From the NCBI GenBank assembly GCA_029216955.1, contig JANAVB010003400.1, positions 11,931,359-11,995,358 of the forward strand: a stretch of DNA of 64,000 bases, written 5' to 3'. This DNA comes from Iris pallida. Taxonomy: Eukaryota > Streptophyta > Magnoliopsida > Asparagales > Iridaceae. Of this stretch, positions 1 through 9,530 are shown one piece after another. Each line of letters opens with the position of its first letter. The stretch's first letter is position 1. Both the position numbers and the translations under genes were made by a program. The notes below the pieces were generated by a model. That model was not told the DNA's origin. It ran no database searches and was given only the letters and a program-made list of their open reading frames with translations.

Positions 1-1
1 G

Positions 2-1463
2 CAAGTTCGAGCAGGATTGGTGGATGATGAGTTTATTCTTGCAGAGGATGGCACATTGAGGTACGGTTCCAGACTGTGTGTGCCTAACGGAGAGCTTCAG
101 GAGCAGGTTATGCAGGAGGCCCATCGCTCTCAGTACTCTATGCATCCAGGTGCCAACAAGATGTATAAGGATCTGAAGGAGCACGTATGGTGGTACGGGA
201 TGAAGCGGGAGGTAGCTCGTTTCGTAGCCAGGTGTTTAGTCTGTCAGTAGGTTAAGGTAGAGAGGCAGAAGCCAGAAGGACTGTTACAGCCATTGCCCAT
301 TTCGGTGTGGAAGTGGGAGCACATCAAGATGGACTTTGTTTCTGGATTGCCACGTACACCAGGAGGAAAAGACACGATTTGGGTCATCGTTGACAGGTTG
401 ACCAAATCAGCCCACTTTTTGCCATTTAAGGTGGGTACATCTACGGAGAGGCTAGCAGAGATGTATATACGGCAGATGGTCAGGATACACGGATTTCAGG
501 TGAGCATTGTCACGAATCGGGATAATCGCTTTACTTCCCATTTCTGGCGGAGTCTGCAGACTAGTTTGGGCACCCAGCTCAAGTTCAGTACTGCATACCA
601 CCTTCAGACGGACGGACAGTCAGAGAGGACTATTCAGACACTCGAGGACATACTGCAGACTTGTGTTTTGGATTTTAGAGGCTCCTGGGAGGATTATTTG
701 TATTTAGTGGAGTTTGCATACAATAACAGTTTCCAGGCCAGTATTGGGATGTCACCATTCGAGGCACTGTATGGGCGTAGATGTCGTACACCCTTGTCTT
801 GGGATGACGTTAGAGAGCGAGCTTTATTGGGACCTGAGATGGTTGTTGACGCATCCGAGAAGGTGAAGCTCATCAGAGATCGACTTCACGTGGTGCAGGA
901 TAGACATCGGTATTGGGCCGATTGCCACCGAAGACCTTTGCAGTTTGAGGTACAACTTAGACTTAGGATTTTGTTTGTTTTGTGATTTTTGTTTGATCAT
1001 GTTATTGTCATAGTTAAGCTTGAGACCATGTTTGTGCTAGGTTGGAGATCTGGTGTTCCGAAGGATATCTCCGACGTATGGTACTATTTACTTTGGTGGA
1101 GGTGGAAAGTTTAGTCCACGTTTCATCGGACCTTTCTTCATTAGCGGAAGAGTCGATGACATGTCACAGAGACTGGACTTGCCCCCTGTATTAGAGAGAG
1201 TCGACAATGTATTTTACGTGTCACAGTTGAGACAGTATGTGGCAGATCCCAGCCATGTACTGGACCATTCCGAGACCAAGGTGGGCCCTACTCTTAGTTA
1301 TCCAGAACAGCCTGTGGAGATTCTGGATCGACGGGAGAAGGTGCTAAGGAACCAGACGATATCCTTGGTTCGCGTAGCTTGGAGGCATCACTCTCGAGGT
1401 GAGTCTACCTGGGAGAGGGAGGACGAGATGCGCGAGAAATACCCTTATCTTTTCCCGTCGTGA
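2..1463 (+). pseudogene. Chromovirus 1 polyprotein, integrase and chromodomain-like tail (broken)
   Basis: This is the C-terminal end of a Gag-Pol polyprotein. Integrase would insert the element's cDNA into the genome. The first exon-like part (2-949) shows the HHCC zinc domain (about 90-250, ending CLVCQ), then the core with MDFVSG (first Asp) and SERTIQ (Glu). At the second catalytic Asp the sequence reads TNRD, so Asp is Asn. A TAG at 248-250 interrupts the frame straight after CLVCQ; family members usually have a second Gln there, so CAG to TAG is likely. At 949 the frame leaves homology and resumes in another frame at 1041 (VGDLVF); removing 950-1040 restores it. The second part (1041-1463) holds the GPF/Y-like region (PRFIGPF) and the chromodomain-like tail, ending TGA. 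The nonsense codon and D-to-N change argue that this copy is dead. Confidence 0.9.
950..1040 (+). other. Intron-like GT-AG segment inside the integrase
   Basis: This 91-nt T-rich stretch begins GTACAAC and ends GTGCTAG. It separates codon GAG (QFE) from GTT (VGDLVF), neighbours in ordinary chromovirus integrases. 91 is not a multiple of 3, and its removal joins the two frames exactly. The second chromovirus has an 80-nt GT-AG segment at the same codon (31036-31115). Splicing is inferred; no RNA evidence is available here. Confidence 0.75.
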
Positions 1464-1528
1464 GGTATGACTTTCTATCCCTCACACCCATTTAGTTTTG
1501 TCTTTAATTTTGAGGATGAAATTCTTTT

Positions 1529-1542
1529 AAGGAGGGTAGATT
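1529..1542 (+). promoter_or_regulatory. Polypurine tract, chromovirus 1
   Basis: The purine-rich run AAGGAGGGTAGA with two trailing T lies directly before the LTR start TGTCACACCC. It is preceded by GAGGATGAAATTC, a block also seen as GAGGACGAAATTT beside the LARD LTRs. It would prime plus-strand DNA synthesis. Confidence 0.8.
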
Positions 1543-1897
1543 TGTCACACCCATTTTTTTACTTAAGGGTATTTTGGTAATTGTAAATTCTTTTGATTAT
1601 TTTAATATATTATATTATTGGTGTAGTAATTTTTGGCCTTTTGATAGTATAGCCTTGGTGCAACCTAGCCTAGTGACTCACCATGGATTAGTGACTTAGT
1701 AATATGATTAGTTAGGGTTAAAAATCCTATTCTAGTTAGTTTCAGGTTAGGAGCTAATTAGCATGTTGATTAAGGGCTAGTTAGAAACTTTTTTTAATTA
1801 ATGTTTTATTTTAACCATAGAAAGAGGCCCAAGCCAAACCATTAGGAAAGCCTAGCCCATCCATGTGTGGCCGGCCAAGCTAGGCTAAGGGGGGGAG

Positions 1898-1905
1898 TAT
1901 TTAAT
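1898..1905 (+). promoter_or_regulatory. Predicted LTR TATA box (TATTTAAT)
   Basis: TATTTAAT lies 355 nt into the LTR after a G-rich run. The same octamer sits in LARD-1 (20728-20735, 26789-26796), LARD-2 (37532-37539, 357 nt into its LTR) and LARD-3 (59095-59102). Conserved position and context support a core promoter; the start site is inferred about 30 nt downstream. Confidence 0.6.
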
Positions 1906-2140
1906 ATCTCCTATTGAGATTTCTTCTCCTTTTTATTTTCTTCTTCTCCTGGCAAAACCTAAGTAAGTATTCCTTCTATTTTTCTTATTTCTTCTCCTTT
2001 TAAACCCTCATCTTTTGCATTAGGTTCTGATCTTTGTTTATAAATTATGGATGGTGAGAAAATCCAGAATTGAAGTGCATTGGAGTTTTGGAGCCGCAAG
2101 GAGGATCTACACAATTGAAGCTTTCTATAGGAATTCATCT

Positions 2141-2153
2141 CAATAGGTAATCT
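2141..2153 (+). promoter_or_regulatory. Predicted splice donor of LTR leader exon 1
   Basis: CAATAG/GTAATC, with GT at 2147-2148, lies 248 nt after the TATA start. The equivalents are CATAG/GTAAA at 37789/37790 in LARD-2 (257 nt) and at 20476/20475 and 26537/26536 in LARD-1 (259 nt each). The near-constant spacing suggests a real first-exon end. Confidence 0.5.
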
Positions 2154-2389
2154 CTCCACAACTCTATAATTTCATGAATTTTTCCTGTAGATGCATCCAT
2201 CTAGGTGTCCCTAGCTGTAAGATGAGTTTCGTAGGAATTTTTTTATTGATTTGGTGTCCGTATCGGACACGTATCAGTGTTCTTGTATTGGTATTTGATG
2301 AAATACCACAAAGGAATTTTAGTTCATAATTTTGAAATCCATTTGAATAGGATTGTAGCCCTACATGTGCCTTTTCATTTTCTCAGTTA

Positions 2390-2915
2390 TTGAGCATCAT
2401 GTCATGTCGTTTTTGTGTCCCAATTTGGACAAGACACGCTGTACGAGCCCTCGTGCGCGTGCCCTACTGATCGGGTGGCAGTGCACAGTATCTGTGCCAC
2501 TTGGACAAGTAAAACTTGGTGTATAGCTTGGGGACATGACTGACACATCAGCCCCCAAGTGCCATGTCATCTCGTTTTGTATCGAACTCACAAATCTAGC
2601 TGCACTAATTTTACACAGACACGCGCACGCGGTTCAGTCGCGTCTGATACGCGTCTCGTGCGACACGAGAACACGTCGTGGTCGTGTCTCAGGGTGTCGA
2701 CCCTCTAACCCTAGACCCCCTCTAGGACTGTGTACGAGCTCGACTCGTCTCGAGCCATGTGTCGTATCCATGAGACACGAGCACGCCTGTACGACGCGAT
2801 CTGTGCAGACTGTGTCTGTACGGGTATTTTAGTGTTTTTGATGGTTTGGACACTTCGTGTCCTACTGTGTGGACACGATACACCTTGTGGGACACACACA
2901 CATGTAAAGGACATG
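2390..2915. repeat. GACACG/CGTGTC-rich array in LTR
   Basis: About 500 bp in which GACACG, ACACG, CGTGTC and CGTGC recur every few bases, GC-rich against AT-rich surroundings. It begins about 860 nt into the LTR, as does the LARD-2 block (38045-38560). It could be an enhancer-like array or untranslated leader. Nothing in it looks like a stable protein gene. Confidence 0.65.
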
Positions 2916-3592
2916 ATCTCGACCCTTAATTTGGTTTTAATTAGGTTTTCAAAATAATTTTGATTGTTATCGAGCCCTTCGACTGATACACTATTCGAAT
3001 GGGTAATTGTAGGAATTAAATGGATTTTTGATTGTTAAAATCGCAATTACATGTTAGATTATATGCTGTAGGATGTGTAGAAGTATCTGAGATTCATAAG
3101 AGTTAGTTATTTTTGATTTTGGCTCATTATCGAGTTTATGATACTGTGATACACTAACAGTTTAGCACTGTTTTGAATTTTCTGAAATTATTCACAGATG
3201 CATACCTGAGAACCATAATAAAATCTGAATTGTAGGTACACATATGTTAAACTGAAATATATCCATATTTCTATATGTCATGTATCTCTACCTCTATATT
3301 TACCCACATTATCTCTATCTCCATATTTATATATGTTATATATAAATGTATCCATACATATATGTTTTAACTAAGAATTCAATGCACTGTTAACCTGAGT
3401 TTAACCCTCACCTATATACTAGCACACATTGACACTAAATGCCATTCATGTGACACTTCATTTACATTGGTAGTTTACCTACCTATATATATAATGTGAT
3501 ATGTATATACAAAGTGCATAGGATAATACTTATGTAGAGAAGACCTTACTTGAATAGGGCCTGTTTTATAGGCTTGTACCATCGTATCCTTG
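2916..3592. other. LTR body, no gene seen
   Basis: AT-rich LTR sequence with short TATATA/ATATGT runs (about 3240-3365 and 3480-3510). I see no ORF or other signal. Confidence 0.6.
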
Positions 3593-3597
3593 AGTTC
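3593..3597. repeat. Target site duplication AGTTC (left)
   Basis: AGTTC directly precedes the TGTAAC start of the nested solo LTR and is repeated at 7547-7551 directly after its TTTTACA end. A 5-bp duplication is typical of LTR retrotransposon integration. Confidence 0.85.
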
Positions 3598-5794
3598 TGT
3601 AACGCTCCAGTCCCAAAATACGTAGGATTAGGAACGTAGACATGCCAGCCGTATAATAAATATATGTAAGCTGTAAAATATAGTAGAACCATGACTAATC
3701 TCATCCACACAAAATAAATGAATAAAAGTTATCATATAATGATAATGAATTGTCTTGATACAATATGTTGGGCGGAGACAAATCCACTACCAACAAGTAA
3801 AGGAAAAATACATGAGAAAAGAAATGATTTTGGCGAGCGAAGCGAAGACGATCCAAGCGTAATCATCCTCGAAGAAATGGAGATGGTCACGGCTAGAGCT
3901 AGAGCACCTGCGAAAGATAAGAGCACACACCTGGCGAGATAACCAGGTCCTCAGAGGGACGTAACAAGACTCATAATATCATGCCATTTAAACTGAATAA
4001 ATATTGCTCAAATAAATAAGTCAATTGAATTATAACATGGTCCAATACACACCTATTGAACTAGCTTACCATCCTCCCCCCAACCAAACAAGGACAGGAG
4101 ATGGTAAACTAATTCACGGTGACGTTTCTTTCCATGCTATGAATCAAATATGGTATCCGGACCCCAACAAGGTTCAATACCTTCTCATCGAAGTAGTAAG
4201 TCACACCTACAACCAAACAAGGACAAGATGTGACGAACTAATCTGCGACAAATTATTGTTCTAAGCTACGGTCAGATACAAGTACCCAAACCAAAAGTGC
4301 TCATACCTAACAGATAAGGTAGCCTAACCGTTCTAAGTGAAATATAGTTAAGAACAATCCTTCCTATGCATGGACCCTGGCTAAAATAGGATCGGCGTAG
4401 TCCCCCCTTGGGGCACCAGCGGTCCAATCAATAAAAGTATAACGTTCTGCAGAACGCCAGTGGCCGTCAGTAATCATGGGTCATCAACCCCGTATCTCCA
4501 GCGGAGCTTTCGGGTCACAAGGAAAAGTGCATCGAAGTCCATACGCTAAGGAATTGTCCTCCCCGCCCAATGCCTACTATGTTGTATCCACAACACAAAA
4601 CCTCTATTAACTGCTAAGTCAAACTAAGCATGCAACCTCTATTAGCGGTTATTCCTATCGTATGGCTTGTACGTACTGGTGGCCAGCCAATCACGCATGT
4701 CCGTGTTCTACATGCGACACACAACATCGTGGTACGACGTGTCAAGGCCAATGAATGCAACACACAAGGTGGTCCCTTAAATCTAGGTTTAATGTGTAAG
4801 AAAACTAATACATAACAGAAAATATAAATGAACAGTAAGTTCTAACAGGTTATGCCATGTATCACAGTTTATTTTGTATAAAGAAAATAATAAATAATGC
4901 ATAAAATATGAGCTAAATAAATAAACAGCAAATGGCAAGGTGTCTTGCATGGTAGGACGCCTGGTGTGCTACGATAATCACGGTGGCACGAACTGCGACT
5001 TCGGTGCAACCACTATGCAAGGTGGCCTCGGATGGTGGCACGGACAGTTCCATTGGGTCCAGACGGGTCAAATTAGTTAGGGTGGACATAATGAAGTACA
5101 TAAGTGGAAATAGAATAGGTATAGTAGGATTAACTACGCAAAGAATGATACTCCAAGAAAATTGAATAATTATATATATACTATATAAAAAACGTCTATA
5201 ATATCTCAAAACTAGATTTTTATTACTAAAATAACTTTTAGGAGAATAATTCAAAAAGATGGAAAAGTAGATTTAGGCTAAAATATAATAAGGTTGTATG
5301 AATAGGATTTTGAGATAGAAAACTATATTTAAAAGTAATTTTATACAAATGTTTGAAATTATTAGAACTCATTTTAGGTAAAATAGGTCTAGCTGAAAAA
5401 TAAATCCTATATATAGTAATATATTTATGCCTTTGCAATCCAGTTTGAGAATTACATATTGGGCCAAGCTCATTAATATATATTTTACATATATAATTTT
5501 TTTGAACTAATACTTATTTACACATCCAATACTGGTGATATTAATAAAATCAAATATAGTAAATAATTCTAATAATATAATAGTGTATGTATTTAGTACA
5601 CACATTTTCTTCACAAAGTATAACAACTAGAAGTTTGTAACAGAAAAAGGAAGAAGGAGAAAAGCAAATAAAAAGTATAAAATAAATAGCAAAGTGAGGA
5701 CTTTCACGTGAAGAGAGTGAAGGTTTTTTCTTCTATTCTCATTTTTTACAGAGAGAGAAGAATGGTTCAGGAAAAAATATAAAGGAGACGAGAA

Positions 5795-6740
5795 TTGGTT
5801 CCTGGAGCAGAGGAATTCGAGAGAAAGAGGAAGAAGGAAATGAGAGGAAGCCAGCGGGGGTCTCGGTCGGAGGGAGGCAGCTGCGGGCTGCCTGGATCGT
5901 GGAGGCGATCTAGGGAGGGAGGTCATACGGTGCGGCCGAAGGGAGCAGGTCAGGGCACGCGCACGGTTCGCCGCTGCGGCGGCTGGCGGAGAGGAGAGGG
6001 TCTCGCGGGGGTTCGGCCGGAGCTCGACGGAGTGCCGCTCCCGCGCGGGTGGTGGCGGAAGGAAGCCGGCGGCGGAAGCTGAGAAAGAGGCGGTCGGGAG
6101 AGGGGAGCGGAAGAGGAAGGTTGGGGTTTCCGGTGGCGGGGAGACCAGGGGCTGCCACGGTTAGGCGAAGGTTGATGCAGGCGACAGATCGGAGTACGGA
6201 GGAAGGGTTACACGCGGTGGACGCACCTCCGTAGACGGTGCCGGAACAAAGGAGGTGGCGCCGGGAGGTATGGGTCCGGTTGGGGCCAGGGTTCAGGTGA
6301 GGATTTAGTGTTTTCCTTCTTCTTCTTCTATTTCTTGTGATGGGGATGGTGCTGTTGGTTGTTGGGGTTGCCGTGGAGTCGACCGACGAGGATGGCCGGA
6401 GTGGCTATCTTGGTGGTGGTGGAGTTTTGTTTGGGGTGCGACGGTGAGGATGGTTGTCGAGGTGGAGTTGGGGCGGACTGCCGCGGCAGTAGCCGCGGTG
6501 GTGGCTGTGGTGATGGTTGGGTTCGGGTCTAGCCGGAAAGGAGGGTGATGGTGGTGAGGCTGCAGTGCTGTTTTGGGCTGTAGTTGTGTTGTTGATGGTG
6601 TCGGAGTTTTGGGGACGAAGATGGTTGTGGTGGTGTGGCGGCCGGGACTCGGGACGTGGTGGGGTCAACGGTGGTGGTGGCGTTGGCTGAGGAATCGATG
6701 GAGGCAGGGGGGAGGACACGAGCGGGGATGGGGTTTAGAG
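5795..6740 (-). other. GC-rich island in the solo LTR
   Basis: Strongly GC-rich block, rich in GGTGGTGG and CGGCGG, inside AT-rich LTR. It gives short, mostly Pro/Arg/His-rich open frames on both strands (for example 6405-6719 on the - strand, with a poly-Pro and HHH start). These look like by-products of composition. A block of similar character lies at the same relative place in the LARD-3 LTR (58320-58900). Likely promoter or leader; no protein function is claimed. Confidence 0.5.
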
Positions 6741-7546
6741 TAGGGTTAGGTTAGGGATTTGATTATGTCAGGATTGTCGACACGGAGATAGGTTCGTGTA
6801 TATGTAAATGTTGGAATAAGATGTGGGAGGGGAAACATGGACACGATGCACGTGGGTGGTAGAAATTATGGAGGAGTACCTGCCTGTTTATAGGATGTGG
6901 GAATTCTTATTTGGATAGGATTAGAATTTATTTAAACCCAATTAGATAATTAAATTTAAATTAATAAAATCAAATCTAAATCCAAATTCAATTCCAAATT
7001 AAATCTAGGTAATCTAAACTCAAATTAAATATAAATTCTATCTTTAATCTATTTAAATTAAATCCATAAAATCTAATCAAAGATTTAAATTGCCATAATA
7101 ATTTAAAAACATATTTTCTAAAATACTAATAATAATAATTTTGAAAATTACATTATTATTTAAGAATAAACTAATAAATAATTATGAAATATATATTTAT
7201 GCACAAATAATATTTACATAAATATACTTTTCTAGTATACCATTTTATAAGAATATTATTTATTATTATAACTGTATAAATGAAAGGCTTTTCATAAATA
7301 AAATCATAAACTTAAAAATTTTGGTACGATAGCTAAAAATAATTATTATATATATTATTTTGAAACTATAAAAATAGAAAAATGTTTTTTAAAAAAATAT
7401 GTACGCTCGCACATATTCGCAATCGTCGAGCAAAAATGAAATTTTGCGCACGACGCATAATACAACTACGCGACGTACAATACAAAATAAAAATCAGTAC
7501 CAAATTTATAAAAATAAAAAAATAGTAAAAATTTAGGGGTTTTACA
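6741..7546. other. AT-rich part of the solo LTR, no gene seen
   Basis: AT-rich sequence with ATTAAAT/TAAATT runs. On the - strand this is the first 0.8 kb of the LTR (presumed U3). A possible TATA box, CTATAAAC on the - strand, lies near 6890. No coding potential is seen. Confidence 0.5.
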
Positions 7547-7551
7547 AGTTC
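7547..7551. repeat. Target site duplication AGTTC (right)
   Basis: Second copy of the AGTTC at 3593-3597; it closes the solo LTR insertion. Confidence 0.85.
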
Positions 7552-8033
7552 TAAGGAGACAGACAACACAGTTGGAGAAAGTAAATGAGTCATGTATGTT
7601 GTATATATGTTATATATTTTGATATTATATGTGATAGTGTGATGGCCTATAGGGTTCTATAGGGTAGTATGGCCTAGTATGACATTCCTATATGCTATTG
7701 ACATTATACACACATTTAAAACCATTGTTATGTGGGCATATATGATTGTCATTGCCAAGCTCGCATTACATTATATGTATATATATACACTTGTGTGTGT
7801 GATTGCTTGGTTTGATATTGTACTTGTGTTTGTGTACTAGTATAGGCTTGGTTAGGCCTAGTGAGACTTGTTAGACTAGGATTTGGCTTAGTTAACCTAG
7901 CTTGACTTTATAAGTTGACCATAGTTGACCAAGGGTTGACTTTGACCTAGAAGGACCTGGAATCATTTAGAGTGCATTGTAGGCTATTCTTATTTCATGT
8001 TAGACATGTTGTGACCTGGGTTGCTCGAAATAG

Positions 8034-8091
8034 GACTCAGATACTCCAGCTCAGACTCATATTCTTATCAGATAGCCAGGATATCAGGCGA
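8034..8091 (+). other. Predicted 58-nt leader mini-exon in the LTR
   Basis: The segment lies between an acceptor-like GAAATAG and a donor-like GGCGA/GTACATTCTCT. Equivalents of 57-61 nt occur in LARD-1 (18381-18441, 24228-24288), LARD-2 (40191-40249), LARD-3 (56887-56946, 63702-63761) and the 9531-11386 LTR (10735-10791). The donor side is the best conserved part. Splicing is inferred. Confidence 0.55.
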
Positions 8092-8229
8092 GTACATTCT
8101 CTGACCGTTTCATACTTGTTAGGAATTATATTCTTATCATAGTTTAATTTACTTGATGCTGACACGACATTATCACGGATTAGTACTATATGGATCTTTA
8201 CATGAGATGTTATCCCCCTCGGGTGCATC

Positions 8230-8520
8230 GAATACATCTTGTCATGTGCTTTTCACGAACATCATGTATTCTGTGGACTCTTATTATTCATGTATACTCA
8301 TGTGCTCTCATGTACTCTCATGATCTCATGAGCTTCATGTATAAATAATCATGTACAATAACATAACCTGTCTAGATCTTTGTGTATTGATTGGGGCATG
8401 GGGGAGTAAAAATAGTCATGTGAACAATTCTAATATAGTGTAATCATGTACAAACTTTTTAGTGTAATCATGTGCAAATCAAGCCGTTCATATGTCTATC
8501 ATGTACTCTAAATCACATAG
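8230..8520 (+). repeat. TCATGTAC-type degenerate octamer array with a conserved 45-bp block
   Basis: TCATGTAC, TCATGTGC and CTCATG recur about a dozen or more times. At 8352-8396 lies a block from TGTACAATAACATAACCTG to TGATTGGGG that is nearly unchanged in LARD-2 (40522-40566) and LARD-3 (56552-56596 and 63367-63411, - strand). It lies between the predicted mini-exon and exon 3, so it would be intronic. Confidence 0.55.
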
Positions 8521-8711
8521 TCACTTACAGTTCTCTATTATCATATATAGATAGATTGTTTATCAGTTTCTCTCTTCTTTTCAAGCTTATTTCTTACAAC
8601 GTTTCATGTATCTTAGCCTATCACATGCTTTATATTTCCTGTCAAGATATGAACTGCGCGAGATGTATTATGCTCGTTCCCGTCCTGATTGGACTGTTAA
8701 AAATATTACAG

Positions 8712-8821
8712 GTGTTGAGGAGGAGTTCTGTCCTACATATTATGGCACATGCTTACATGACACCGGTGACTTGGACCCTCAGGAGGATCCTATAGTTGCT
8801 GAAGACTTGCCTATTGTCTAG
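8712..8821 (+). CDS. Conserved short LTR reading frame (CPTYYG type)
   Basis: The frame opens directly after an acceptor-like ATATTACAG and runs to TAG at 8819-8821. It encodes an acidic peptide with EEEFCPTYYG followed by DLDPQEDP. The same phase after the same acceptor gives related peptides in LARD-2 (FCPTYYG, DLDQQQD), LARD-1 (PCTPLLG, DLDPWE) and the - strand LTR at 9531-11386 (DCTTYYG, DIDQD). No ATG is linked to it in this exon, so a start would have to come from upstream splicing. I do not recognise the peptide. It may be a small LTR-encoded protein or conserved RNA sequence that happens to be open. Confidence 0.4.
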
Positions 8822-9068
8822 ATTAGATTTCTAAACTAGTTTCCCCTTTGTTGTCTTATTTGTGTACTTTCAGCTTCTGGATATTGATAGATGTTGTATA
8901 TTCAGATATTACTCTCATTTGTAGCTGCTTAGAGATTACTCTTTTATCTTATCTTTACATCTATTCATGTTATTCCACCTTAGATGTTGTGATTGAGTTG
9001 TACCTTATATTGTCCTCCTTTTAGAGTGTATATCATTGTCCAGGTATGGTTATTGCTAGATGATGTGA

Positions 9069-9155
9069 CCTAGGACAGCGTTCCACTACCGACACTGCGG
9101 CGTAGGCTGGACGTACCCACTTCTCGTGCCCTTACACTAGGTGTGGGTCGTGACA
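9069..9155 (+). promoter_or_regulatory. Conserved LTR terminal block (U5 end)
   Basis: The last 87 nt carry CTAGGACAGCGTTC, the CACTGCGGCGTAGGC block and GGTCGTGACA. All chromovirus-1/LARD LTRs here share it. In LARD-2 and LARD-3 the centre folds as CUACCGCCG, a 6-nt loop, then CGGCGUAG with a bulged C. It is likely recognised by integrase or needed in the RNA. Confidence 0.6.
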
Positions 9156-9530
9156 TCCATCATGAGAGCCATAAGTGACTCAAGAGTAACACCACCGGGA
9201 TGATGTGGTTCAGCAGCTAATGGGACAACTCGAGAAGGAGGAGCCTGAACTGGAGCAGGAGCAGTATGACAATGCTCATGAAGATAAGCAGGAGCACCAT
9301 CATGTGGACAATCCTCAAGCATAACCTCAAAGAACTGAAATATACAAGGCAGATACATCGCATAGAGAAGTCGTCGCTGTTTCTTGCGACACCGTTCCAT
9401 AGCGGTGATGATAGTCTTAGGCAGTCTGAAGGGACGTAAAAATGGAGATGATAGATAGCGAAAAGCTCTAAATATAAAATCTCATCAGTGGAAGTATTCT
9501 TTGGAATAATGGTGGAGAATACCATTCTAT
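9156..9530 (-). pseudogene. Old coding fragment, possibly plant retroelement ORF1-like
   Basis: This strip lies between the ends of two LTRs pointing at each other. On the - strand two overlapping frames read as one broken protein: one has MVFSTIIPKNTSTDE then LELFAIYHL, the other RRLLYAMYLPCIFQFFEV then a Pro-rich stretch. The pattern recalls the 'putative plant transposon protein' domain found with some plant retroelements. This is recognition by eye and weak. It is probably the target DNA into which both LTR elements inserted. Confidence 0.35.

Larger units (their letters stand above)
3598..7546 (-). mobile_element. Solo LTR (about 3.95 kb) nested in the chromovirus 1 LTR
   Basis: The segment begins TGTAACGCTCC, ends GGGGTTTTACA and is flanked by AGTTC on both sides. 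Read on the - strand it starts TGTAAAACCCC and ends GAGCGTTACA, so it has TG...CA ends. I find no second LTR copy, no polypurine tract and no pol domain, so it looks like the product of LTR-LTR recombination. It has a GC-rich island (5795-6740) about 0.8-1.75 kb from its 5' end, where LARD-3 has one. It could instead be a short non-autonomous element with unrecognised ends. Confidence 0.75.
1..9155 (+). mobile_element. Chromovirus 1: Ty3/gypsy (Tekay-like) retrotransposon, 3' part
   Basis: The window opens inside the integrase of a Ty3/gypsy element on the + strand. In order it holds the zinc-binding integrase domain, catalytic core, C-terminal domain with chromodomain-like tail, polypurine tract (1529-1542) and 3' LTR (1543-9155). 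The tail type (EILDRREK, then W-R-H-H and TWE) is that of plant chromoviruses; I place it near Tekay/Del by recognition, not by a tree. Gag, protease, reverse transcriptase and the 5' LTR lie outside the window. The LTR is interrupted by a solo LTR. Confidence 0.88.
1543..9155 (+). repeat. 3' LTR of chromovirus 1 (about 3.66 kb, split by a solo LTR)
   Basis: The LTR starts TGTCACACCC and ends GGTCGTGACA. Without the nested 3949-bp insertion and one duplicated AGTTC it is about 3.66 kb. It aligns by eye with the LARD-2 LTR: TATA box, leader splice donor, GACACG-rich block, a 58-nt mini-exon, TCATGTAC-rich block, short ORF and the terminal block with GCGGCGTAGGC. No partner LTR is in the window, so age cannot be judged. 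Confidence 0.8.

Noticed and set aside
5795..6740. Overlapping Arg/Gly- and Pro-rich open frames in the solo LTR as a host gene
   Set aside because: GC-rich composition suppresses stops in all frames; there is no domain, no conserved frame, and the block lies inside an LTR.
8712..8821. Reading the predicted mini-exon and exon 3 as one continuous protein
   Set aside because: In the phase needed, the mini-exon has a stop in chromovirus 1 and LARD-2, so a simple fused ORF does not work.
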